A stretch of DNA of 64,000 nucleotides, from positions 62,001-126,000 of the forward strand of contig JBPOIJ010000035.1 of assembly GCA_052034585.1 (NCBI GenBank). The letters are read 5' to 3'. How positions within the stretch are numbered: position 1 is the stretch's first letter; each line of letters starts with the position of its first letter. The notes under the pieces were generated by a model, which did not search any database, was not told where the DNA came from, and was given only the letters and a program-made list of their open reading frames with translations. The translations under genes were made by a program, and so were the position numbers. The DNA comes from Xiheimicrobium sp052034585. GTDB taxonomy: Bacteria; Myxococcota; Myxococcia; Myxococcales; Myxococcaceae. Positions 48,210 through 56,033 of the stretch are shown here, in pieces.

Positions 48210-51200
48210 CTACGGACAGATGGGGAGCGCCTGCGTCGATGGGTCGGTGAACGACGCCGCCAGACATCCACCTGTGTATTCGCACGTTCCGCCCAAGCAT
48301 CTCCAGTATGTGCCTGTTGGGCAAACCTCACAGGTTGTACCGCCGCTGCCGCACGCAGCCTTCGTGTTGCCCGGGAAGCAGGTTCCGGCCATCACGCAGC
48401 CAGAGCAGCACGCTCCAGAGACACAGGTACCCGTCGCGCACACTGTGCTGAGTGGCTGATTCGGTCCGTCCACGCAAACTGCCGCGCCAGTGCTGCAAGC
48501 GACGACGCCAACCTTGCACTCGTTTGGATTGGTCGTGCACGCCGCGCCGACGGAGCACGCAACGCAGCTTCCGGTGTTGCAGACGCCTCCGGGGCAAGAC
48601 GTTCCGGTGCCGACGTTCCCATTCTCGATGCACACGGCGGTGCCCGAGCTGCAGTTGATCGCGCCCGTGCGACACACGTTCGCCGGAGTGCAGGCCGCTC
48701 CCGCCGAGCACGGATTGCACGCGCCTGCGTTGCAGACACCACCCGGGCAGCTCGTTCCGTTCGCCTTGTTGCTGCTGTTCACGCAGACGCCGCTGCCAGA
48801 GCTGCAATCGATCGACCCGTTGTGACAGGCAGGATCGGGGTTGGTCGTGCAGCCAGTGCCCTGTGAGCAGGGGTTGCATGCTCCCGCGTTGCAGACACCG
48901 CCAGCACACGCCGTTCCGTTCGACTTGTTGCTCCCGTCGACGCACACCGCCGATCCAGACGTGCAATCCACCACGCCGTTCTTGCACGCCGCGCTCGGGT
49001 TCGTGCTGCACGCCGCGCCCGCGCTGCAGGCACTGCAGAACCCGTTGTTGCAGACGCCACTCCCACCGCCGCAGCTCGTTCCGTTCGCCTTGTTGCTCGC
49101 GTCGGCGCAGACCGGCGCGCCGGTCGTGCAGCTGATCGTTCCATTCTTGCAGTCCGAGGTCGGGTTCGTCGTGCACGCCGTACCCGCGCTGCACGCGTTG
49201 CACGCGCCGTTGAGGCACGCGCCTCCAGGACAGGTGGTGCCGTTCGCCTTGTTCGTTCCATCCGTACACACCGCCGAACCGGTCGAGCAGCTGATCGCGC
49301 CATTCTTGCACGTGCTCCCGGGGTTCGTGGTGCACCCTGCGCCCTGTGTACAGGGGTTGCACGTTCCAGCGTTGCACACGCCGCCAGCGCACGCCGTTCC
49401 AGCGGTCTTCGCGGCGCCATCGACGCAGACGGGAGCTCCCGTGTTGCACGTCGTCGTGCCGTTGTAACAAGCCCCAGCGTTCCCGGTGCACGCTGCGCCT
49501 GCCGTACACGACACGCAGCTGTTCGCGCCGTTGCACACCAGGTTCATGCCGCAGGAAGCGCCGACGCCCTTCGGGCTCCCATCGGTGCACACCGCAGCGC
49601 CCGAGCCGCACGCGACGACCCCGTTGAAGCACGGGTTGGGGTTGGTCGTGCACGACGCGCCCGCCGCGCACGCCGCGCAGGTTCCGGTTCCGCTGCAGAC
49701 CAGATTGGTGCCGCAGCTCGTGCCGGGGGCTTTGTTCGCCGTGCCATCGACGCACACCGGAGCGCCCGTCGTGCACGAGATGACGCCCTGTTTGCAGATG
49801 GTCGGGTTGGTCGTGCACGCCGCGCCCGCGTTGCAGGCCACGCACGCGCCATTCCCGTTGCAGACCTGTCCAACACCACACGCCGTTCCAGCCGCCGCGT
49901 TCGTTCCATTCGTACACACGGCCGAGCCGGTCGCGCAGCTCGTCGTCCCGTTCACGCAGGGCGCCCCAGGGTTCGAGGTGCAAGCCGCTCCGGAGACGCA
50001 GGCGCCGCAGTTGCCGTTCGCGTCGCACACCTGGCTCGTTCCGCACGTCGTCCCCGCCGCCTTGTTGCTCCCGTCGATGCAGCTCAGCACGCCGGTCGTA
50101 CAGCTCGTCACTCCGTTTCGACACCCAGCGCTCGGGTTCGAGGTGCACGGCTGGCCGGCGTTACAGGACACGCAGTTCCCGTTCGGGCTGCAGACGAGGT
50201 TGGTGCCACACGTCGTTCCTGCCGGGCGATTCCCCGAGTCGACGCAGGCCGAGGTGCCCGTCGTGCAGGAGGTGATGCCCACCTTGCAGGTCGAGTTCGG
50301 GTTCGTGCCGCACGGCGCGTTCGCGACGCAGGTCGAGCAGGCGCCAGCGCTGCAGACGTGATCAGGGCCACACGCGGTGCCGTTCGCGACGTTCGTCGCG
50401 TCGAGGCACACGGTCGAGCCGGTGGTGCACGAGGTGATCCCCGACTTGCAGGGAGTGCCTGGGTTCGAGGTGCAGGCGTTGCCCGCCACGCACATGCCGC
50501 AGAAGCCGTTCGCGTCGCAGACCTGCCCGGAGCCGCACGCCGTCCCTGCGTTCTTCGGCGCGCCGTCCACGCACACCGCCGCGCCAGTCGTGCACGACGT
50601 GCGGCCATTGCGACAGGCCGGGTTCGGGTTGGTGGTGCACGTCGTTCCGTCGGCGCACGCAGTGCAAGCCCCAGTCGAGCTGCACACCATGCCGTTCCCA
50701 CACGTCGTGCCCGCGGCTTTCGCCGAGTCGTCGACGCACACCGCACTCCCTGATTGGCACCGGGTGACGCCGTTGTGGCACGCCGAGTCAGGGTTGGTGC
50801 TGCAGGGAGCGCCCTCGACGCAGCTCGAGCACGCACCGTTGGCATCGCAGACCTGATTGCTGCCGCAGCTCGTTCCTGCCGGGCGATTCGCGCCGTCGTT
50901 GCAGGCCGGGCTCGCGCCGCACGCGGTGACGCCGAACTTGCACGGCGCGGGGTTGGTCGTGCAGCTCTGCCCAGCGGTACACGCGACGCACTGACCGCCG
51001 AGGCAGACCTTGCTCGACTCGCAGCTCGTCCCCGTCGGAGCGGCCGCGCCGTCGACGCAGGTTCGCTGCCCGGCCTGGCAGCGCTCGACGCCCAAGACGC
51101 ACGGTGCTCCCGGGTTGGTCGTACAGGCCGCCCCGTGGTTGCACGTGAAGCACACCTGATTGTCCGAGCACACCTTGCCCGGGCCGCACTGGGTGCCGAG

Positions 51201-51752
51201 GGGCCGAGTCGTCGTCGTGTCTGCACAGCCCGGCGTCGCGCCGCAGGTCGTCTTTCCCTCGAAGCATGGGTTCGGGTTCGTGCTGCAGGGGAAGTCGGGC
51301 TGGCAGTCGACGCAGGCGCCTCGGCTGCAGATTCTCCCGTTGTCGCAGCCGATGCCGTCGGGCGCGTTGGGGCCGTCGAAGCACGACATCAGCCCGCCTT
51401 CGCAGTGCGTCAGCCCGAAGCGACAGCGGTTCTGGTTGCCGGTGCAGGGGCTGTTCTCCTGGCAGCCTCCTGCGCCGCCACCGCTCGTGGTTCCACCCGC
51501 CGCCGAGCCGCCTCCCGTTCCACTCGTGCCTCCAGCCGTCGAGCTTCCTCCGCCCGTGTTCGCTGCGCCGCCGCCATTCGCCGAGCCGCCTCCGTTCGTC
51601 GCGTCGCATGTCGCCCGGCACATGTTGTCGGCGCAGCAGACGAGCTCGGCTGGGCAGGTCGAGTCGCCAGTCGAGCAACGCGTCGTCACCTTCGACGGGT
51701 CGACGCACAGACAACCAGACACGGAGAGCAGCAGGGAAAGGAGACGACGCAT
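48210..51752 (-). CDS. Giant lipoprotein of about 19 Cys-rich repeats
   Basis: A 1,180-residue lipoprotein (lipobox VSGC near residue 13) with a Cys-rich start, a Gly/Ser/Ala linker (about 55-95), then about 19 repeats of roughly 45-50 residues. Each unit follows C-x5-C-TTNP-x-C-x3-G-x3-C-x-TG-x3-CVDG-x5-GT-x-CG-x3-VC-x5-C, with six to eight Cys apiece, so more than 130 Cys in total. The pattern suggests a rigid disulfide-stapled rod on the cell surface. No named domain is recognised. Start at 51752 is chosen because the signal peptide begins there; a GTG eight codons upstream is possible. Confidence 0.85.
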   Translation of the reverse strand: MRRLLSLLLSVSGCLCVDPSKVTTRCSTGDSTCPAELVCCADNMCRATCDATNGGGSANGGGAANTGGGSSTAGGTSGTGGGSAAGGTTSGGGAGGCQENSPCTGNQNRCRFGLTHCEGGLMSCFDGPNAPDGIGCDNGRICSRGACVDCQPDFPCSTNPNPCFEGKTTCGATPGCADTTTTRPLGTQCGPGKVCSDNQVCFTCNHGAACTTNPGAPCVLGVERCQAGQRTCVDGAAAPTGTSCESSKVCLGGQCVACTAGQSCTTNPAPCKFGVTACGASPACNDGANRPAGTSCGSNQVCDANGACSSCVEGAPCSTNPDSACHNGVTRCQSGSAVCVDDSAKAAGTTCGNGMVCSSTGACTACADGTTCTTNPNPACRNGRTSCTTGAAVCVDGAPKNAGTACGSGQVCDANGFCGMCVAGNACTSNPGTPCKSGITSCTTGSTVCLDATNVANGTACGPDHVCSAGACSTCVANAPCGTNPNSTCKVGITSCTTGTSACVDSGNRPAGTTCGTNLVCSPNGNCVSCNAGQPCTSNPSAGCRNGVTSCTTGVLSCIDGSNKAAGTTCGTSQVCDANGNCGACVSGAACTSNPGAPCVNGTTSCATGSAVCTNGTNAAAGTACGVGQVCNGNGACVACNAGAACTTNPTICKQGVISCTTGAPVCVDGTANKAPGTSCGTNLVCSGTGTCAACAAGASCTTNPNPCFNGVVACGSGAAVCTDGSPKGVGASCGMNLVCNGANSCVSCTAGAACTGNAGACYNGTTTCNTGAPVCVDGAAKTAGTACAGGVCNAGTCNPCTQGAGCTTNPGSTCKNGAISCSTGSAVCTDGTNKANGTTCPGGACLNGACNACSAGTACTTNPTSDCKNGTISCTTGAPVCADASNKANGTSCGGGSGVCNNGFCSACSAGAACSTNPSAACKNGVVDCTSGSAVCVDGSNKSNGTACAGGVCNAGACNPCSQGTGCTTNPDPACHNGSIDCSSGSGVCVNSSNKANGTSCPGGVCNAGACNPCSAGAACTPANVCRTGAINCSSGTAVCIENGNVGTGTSCPGGVCNTGSCVACSVGAACTTNPNECKVGVVACSTGAAVCVDGPNQPLSTVCATGTCVSGACCSGCVMAGTCFPGNTKAACGSGGTTCEVCPTGTYWRCLGGTCEYTGGCLAASFTDPSTQALPICP
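48400..51464 (-). repeat. About 19 tandem Cys-rich coding repeats
   Basis: Roughly 140-base units in tandem, each coding for one Cys-rich module (CTTNP core). Units differ at the DNA level but keep Cys, Gly, Asn-Pro and Asp-Gly positions. Boundaries are approximate, and units near the C-terminus use a shorter Gly-Gly-Val-Cys variant. Confidence 0.8.
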
Positions 51753-51849
51753 GGCGCCGACTTTGGCACACCGCACCTCGAGGGGCTCAGTCTTGGGGTG
51801 CGATGATTCCTGATATCTCCCTTCAGCCGAGTCGCTGGGGTGAGCGGCC

Positions 51850-53256
51850 TCATGTCGCAGCGCGATGCAGCACCGACGGGCCCTTGAAGCGGCTCCGCGC
51901 GACGAGCACCCAGCCGAGGCCGAGGACGATCAGGACGAGCAGCATCATCACCCCGGCGATCTCGGTCGGAGGAAGGGACATCGCCACCGAGACCACCGCG
52001 ATCCACCCCACCGCGAGCGCGTTCACCGGCCCACCGAAGCGCCCCAGCGTCCACGGGCCGACCCGAGGCCACCCTCGCCGCCGCGCGAGCAGGCCCATCA
52101 ACACCGGCAACCCGTAGCTCACGTAGAGCGCCACGGTGCTCAACGCCGTCATCGCCTCGAGCACCTCCGCGAACAGCGAGACGACGAGCGCGCACGCCAC
52201 CGAGACCCAGGTCGCGACGTGGGGCGTCTTCCACCGGGGCGAGACGCGAGCGAGCGCAGACGAGAACGGGAGCCCTCCGTCACGCGCGAACGCCCAGAGC
52301 ATGCGCGAGTTGCTCGTCACGCTCGCCAGCCCGCAGAACCACATCGCGCCGACGCACATCCACCCCAACGCCGTGCCCAGCGGGCCCAAGCTCTGCTCGA
52401 GAATGAAGAGGAACGGGTTGCTCGAGGCCAACGCCTCGGGGAGCGACGGGATCGCGAGGGTGACGGCGAGGATCAACGCCCAGCCCGCGACCGCGCTCGC
52501 GATCACCGCGGTGAGAATGCCCTTCGGCGCGCTCCTCGCCGCGTCGTGCGTCTCTTCCGAGGCGTGCGCCGAGGCGTCGTAGCCGGTGAACGTCCAGGCG
52601 GCTTGGAGCAACGCCACCGCAAAGCCCGGCAGCCACACGTCCTTCGGAGGCTTCACCGTCTCGAGCAGGAAGGGCAGCGGCTGTCTGGGAGCCAAGAGCA
52701 GCACCGCACCCACCAGGAGCGCGACGCCCACCAGGTGGTACCAGGCCGAGACGACGTTGAGCAGCGAGACGACTCGAATGCCGACGTGGTTCAGCACGCC
52801 GTGGCTGGTGAGGATGAGGAGGAAGAGCGGCAGCACGTGCGCGCGGTCGGCCTTCATGCCCAACAGCGGCGCGAGGAACTCGGCCAACCCGAAGTCGATC
52901 GCGGCGGTGATCGCGAACTGCCCCAAGGTGTTGAGCCAGGCCGTCGCCCAGCCGGCCCCTCTCCCACCGAGAATCGAGGACCAGTGGTACAGCGCGCCCG
53001 CGGTCGGAAACGCCGAGGCCAGCTCTGCGAGCGAGGCGGCGATGCAGAGCGTGCCCACCACCACCAGCGGCCAACCCACCGTCATCACCAGCGGCCCGCC
53101 CCAGGTGAGGCCGTGCTTGTAGAGCGTGACCGCGCCCGTCAGCACCGAGATGACCGAGAACGAGAGCGCGAAGTTCTGGAACGGGCTCACGTCGCGCGAG
53201 AGCTCCTGCTTGTAGCCGAGGTTCGAGAGATCGTTCGCGTCGGACGCGTCAGACAT
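51850..53256 (-). CDS. APC-family amino acid permease
   Basis: A 468-residue inner-membrane transporter with about 12 hydrophobic helices. The N-terminal soluble tail (GYKQELSRDVSPFQNFALSF) and helix 1 motif match the APC superfamily amino acid/GABA-type permeases; GALYHWSSILGG and TGYDASAHASEETHDAARSAPKG are typical of the Gln/GABA and BAT1-like group. Transported solute unknown. It overlaps the stop of the upstream DNA glycosylase gene by eight bases on the same strand. Confidence 0.92.
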   Translation of the reverse strand: MSDASDANDLSNLGYKQELSRDVSPFQNFALSFSVISVLTGAVTLYKHGLTWGGPLVMTVGWPLVVVGTLCIAASLAELASAFPTAGALYHWSSILGGRGAGWATAWLNTLGQFAITAAIDFGLAEFLAPLLGMKADRAHVLPLFLLILTSHGVLNHVGIRVVSLLNVVSAWYHLVGVALLVGAVLLLAPRQPLPFLLETVKPPKDVWLPGFAVALLQAAWTFTGYDASAHASEETHDAARSAPKGILTAVIASAVAGWALILAVTLAIPSLPEALASSNPFLFILEQSLGPLGTALGWMCVGAMWFCGLASVTSNSRMLWAFARDGGLPFSSALARVSPRWKTPHVATWVSVACALVVSLFAEVLEAMTALSTVALYVSYGLPVLMGLLARRRGWPRVGPWTLGRFGGPVNALAVGWIAVVSVAMSLPPTEIAGVMMLLVLIVLGLGWVLVARSRFKGPSVLHRAAT

Positions 53257-53875
53257 CGAGCACCCGCCAGCAATACCAGGCCGCCACCGACCGATAGGGG
53301 CGCCACGGCTCCGCCTCGGCGAGCAGCGCCTTGGGTTTGATCAGCTCGTCGAGCTTCGCGAGCCGGCTGAAGCCCTTGCGCACGCCGTAGTCGTCGACCG
53401 GCATCACGTCGAGCCGACCGAGCCGGAAGATGAGCATCATCTCGACCGTCCACTGGCCGATGCCGCGCACTTCGGTGATCCGCTCGATGATCTCCGCGTC
53501 GCTCAACCCATGGAGCGCCCGCGCCGTCGGCACCGTTCCGTCGAGCGTCTTCTTCGCGAGATCCTTCACCGCGAGCGACTTCGCTCGGGACAGCCCACAG
53601 CTGCGCAGCGTCGGCATTCGCGCTCGCAGCACCTGCTCGGGAGTCGGGAAACGGCCTTGGGCGAGGCGCTCCTTCACCCGCCCGAGGATCGTCTCCGCGG
53701 CCTTGCCGGTCAGCTGCTGGTGGGTGATCGAGGTGAGCAGCGCCTCGAACGGGCGAAACGACTCGGCGCGCTCGAGCACGCACTGGCCCGCCTTGCGCAC
53801 GATGGGAGCGAAGCGCGGGTCGGCCTTGACCAACGCGCGCTGGGCGCGGGCGAGCTGCTCGACAAAGGAAGGCAT
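53249..53875 (-). CDS. DNA-3-methyladenine glycosylase II (AlkA-like)
   Basis: A 208-residue HhH-GPD base-excision glycosylase. The helix-hairpin-helix is around residues 120-145 (EVRGIGQWTVEMMLIF) and the catalytic Asp in VMPVDDYGVRKG; TSITHQQLTGKAA holds the conserved Gln. The size fits AlkA-like enzymes without the N-terminal beta domain (Mag1 type). It removes alkylated purines. Start at 53875 is preferred to one four codons upstream. Confidence 0.92.
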   Translation of the reverse strand: MPSFVEQLARAQRALVKADPRFAPIVRKAGQCVLERAESFRPFEALLTSITHQQLTGKAAETILGRVKERLAQGRFPTPEQVLRARMPTLRSCGLSRAKSLAVKDLAKKTLDGTVPTARALHGLSDAEIIERITEVRGIGQWTVEMMLIFRLGRLDVMPVDDYGVRKGFSRLAKLDELIKPKALLAEAEPWRPYRSVAAWYCWRVLDV

Positions 53876-53970
53876 GAGGGGGCGCACGGTACTCGGGCCG
53901 GTCGCCGGTTTCGAAAACGAAACGCCGAAAACGCGCTCAGGGCTGCGGGGGAACGCTACACTGCGGGCCG

Positions 53971-54366
53971 ATGACCACTCCCTCGCTCCTCGGGCGCATC
54001 CTCGTCATCGACGACGATCGCTCGGCGCGGCTGCTCCTCGAGCGGGTGCTCACCCGGGCAGGTCACACCGTGGCGCTGGTGGACACGGCCGAAGAGGGCC
54101 TCACTCGGCTCAAGGCCGAGGCGTTCGATCTGCTCATCACCGACAAGAACCTCCCGGGGCTCGATGGGCTCGAGGTGCTCCGGCAGGCGCGTCAGGTGCG
54201 GCCCGCGTTGCGCGCGTTGCTCATCACCGGCTTCCCGACCCCCGAGACCCAGAGCGCGGCGAGCGAGCTCGGCGTTCACGCGTACGTGACGAAGCCCTTC
54301 GGCGTGCACGACATCCTCGAGATCTGTGAGAAGGCGATCCGGGTCTCCCGAGGAGCGGCCGCGTGA
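53971..54366 (+). CDS. Stand-alone response-regulator receiver
   Basis: A 131-residue receiver domain only. Acidic pocket IDDDRS (13-16), phospho-acceptor D58 in LLITDKNLPGLDG, switch Thr in LLITGF and K108 in VTKPF are all present, so it should accept phosphate. No output domain follows. First gene of a five-gene run that ends in a histidine kinase, its likely donor. GTGA overlap with the next gene. Confidence 0.92.
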   Translation: MTTPSLLGRILVIDDDRSARLLLERVLTRAGHTVALVDTAEEGLTRLKAEAFDLLITDKNLPGLDGLEVLRQARQVRPALRALLITGFPTPETQSAASELGVHAYVTKPFGVHDILEICEKAIRVSRGAAA

Positions 54367-54800
54367 CAGCCGCCCGGGTCCTCGTCGTCGACGCCGACGT
54401 CGAGGTGTGTCTCCTCATCGCGCGTCGGCTCACCGTCACTGGCTACGAGGTGCTCACCGCGCAGTCGGCCGATGCCGCGCGGTCGCTCCTCGAGGCCGCG
54501 CCCGTCGACTGCGTGGTGGTGGCGAAGACGCTCCCCGGCATGCACGGCGCGGAGCTGATCGCGACGGCTCGAACGCTGAGGGAGGGGCTGGCCGCAGTGC
54601 TCGTGAGCGAACGGCCCGAGCCCTTCTCGCTCGACGAGGAGCGCACGGTCATTCTCTCCAGGCCGTTCAAGACGCTCTCGGTGATCGACGAGGCGGTCGC
54701 CCAGGCGCTGGTAGCGACGAAGACGGCTGCCGAGTCGCTCAAGGAGCGGCTGACGCAGGTGGTCGCCGAGATGTCGCCGCTGCGTGGAAAGCGCGAGTGA
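54363..54800 (+). CDS. Pseudo-receiver protein lacking phospho-acceptor Asp
   Basis: A 145-residue receiver-like protein. The fold is kept (VLVVDADVEV, LLIARRL, TLPGMHGAELI, SRPFKTLSVIDEAV) but the phosphorylated Asp is Ala (A54, VVVAKTLPG) and the Lys is Arg (R100). It cannot be phosphorylated in the usual way and may act as an adaptor or decoy for the intact receiver encoded by the overlapping gene before it. The C-terminal 30 residues form a helix or coiled coil. Confidence 0.85.
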   Translation: MTAARVLVVDADVEVCLLIARRLTVTGYEVLTAQSADAARSLLEAAPVDCVVVAKTLPGMHGAELIATARTLREGLAAVLVSERPEPFSLDEERTVILSRPFKTLSVIDEAVAQALVATKTAAESLKERLTQVVAEMSPLRGKRE

Positions 54801-54803
54801 CCC

Positions 54804-56033
54804 ATGGCTGAGGCGAGCCGGCTCCCCCCCACTGGTGCGCTGCGTGACGTGGTGCTCGCAGCGGCCGGAGCCACCATCGCCGTGGTGACGCTGACCGCCG
54901 CGCTGCGACCGACGCCTCCTGCGACGCGCGCGCGGCACGAGCCGGTCGCCCACATTCGGGTCGCCACCGGAGCGCTCCAGGTTCGTCCGGCGATGACGCT
55001 CGGCTGGCAGACGGCGGGCCGCGGCGACTCGCTGCACGACTCCGACTCGCTCTACGTGCCGCCTGGGAGCGACGCGCGGGTCGAGTTCCTCGACGGCACC
55101 GTTCTCGAGCTCGATGAACGGAGCCTCGTCGTCATCGAGCCGGAGCAGGCGGCGGGCCGGTCCGTCACGCTCCGTCAAGGCTCGGTCGCTGGGGTCGCCG
55201 GCGAGCGACCGCTCACCCTCGCCACCAAGGAAGGCACGGCGACGCTCCCGCCCAAGGCCGTCGCGCGGGTCGACGTGAGCAACGGCACCCTCGACGTGAG
55301 CGTCAAGAAGGGCACCGCCAAGGTGAGCGCGAAGGGCACCTCGGCCGGGGTCGAAGAGGGCACCCGCGCTCACGTCGTCGAAGGGCTCGATCTCCTCCCC
55401 GCCTGGCCCGTCGCCTTGCTCGCCCCCGAGGCGCAGCACCGAGCCCTCTTTCGCGGAACGCCGGGGCCCATCACCCTCAGCTGGGACAAGACGCCGCCGC
55501 AGTCGCGGCTCCAGCTCGCGCGCGATCGGCTCTTCGCCTTCTTGGCCCTCGACGTGAAGGCCGAAGGGGAGCGCTTTCAGCTCGAGCAGCCGGCGCCGGG
55601 AATCACCTGGTGGCGCTTGGTCGACGCGAAGGGAACACCGCTCTCCGAGGCGCGGCGCTTCTCCTTCGTCGAGGAGCTCACGCCGGCCAACCGGCTCCCT
55701 CGCCCGTCCGAGGTGGTGCTCGCGCCGCCCGGCACGCGCGTCGAGTTCGCGTGGACGCCGCTGCCAGGCGTCTCGCGCTACCTGCTCGAGATCTCGGGCT
55801 CGCAAGGCTTCGAGCCAGTCGCCGTGTCCGAGCTCGTCTCGGGCACGCAGGTGAAGCTGCCCTCCACGCTCGCCGAAGGGTACTGGTCTTGGCGGGTGCG
55901 CTCGGCCGACGACGCGCTCGAGGAGTCGCTGCCCTCGGAGGCCACCCGGTTTCGCCTCATTCACAAGGCCATTCCCGACGCGCCCGAGCTGCTCAACCCT
56001 GAGGTCGAGGTGACGCCCTCCCGTGCGCCGTGA
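54804..56033 (+). CDS. FecR-like membrane protein with FN3-like domains
   Basis: A 409-residue single-pass membrane protein: transmembrane helix at about 17-35, a FecR-like domain (about 50-190; VEFLDGTVLELDERSLVVI, LRQGSVAGVAGE, TKEGTATLPPKAVARV) and two Ig/FN3-like domains after 205 (ITLSWDKTPPQSRLQLA, VEFAWTPLPGVSRYLLEIS). FecR-type proteins carry envelope signals; here no sigma factor is next to it but two receivers and a kinase are. It overlaps the next gene by 11 bases. Confidence 0.8.
   Translation: MAEASRLPPTGALRDVVLAAAGATIAVVTLTAALRPTPPATRARHEPVAHIRVATGALQVRPAMTLGWQTAGRGDSLHDSDSLYVPPGSDARVEFLDGTVLELDERSLVVIEPEQAAGRSVTLRQGSVAGVAGERPLTLATKEGTATLPPKAVARVDVSNGTLDVSVKKGTAKVSAKGTSAGVEEGTRAHVVEGLDLLPAWPVALLAPEAQHRALFRGTPGPITLSWDKTPPQSRLQLARDRLFAFLALDVKAEGERFQLEQPAPGITWWRLVDAKGTPLSEARRFSFVEELTPANRLPRPSEVVLAPPGTRVEFAWTPLPGVSRYLLEISGSQGFEPVAVSELVSGTQVKLPSTLAEGYWSWRVRSADDALEESLPSEATRFRLIHKAIPDAPELLNPEVEVTPSRAP

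Noticed and set aside
48452..51806. Long plus-strand open frames opposite the Cys-rich lipoprotein
   Set aside because: They are complements of the tandem repeats; the minus strand has a signal peptide and regular Cys spacing.
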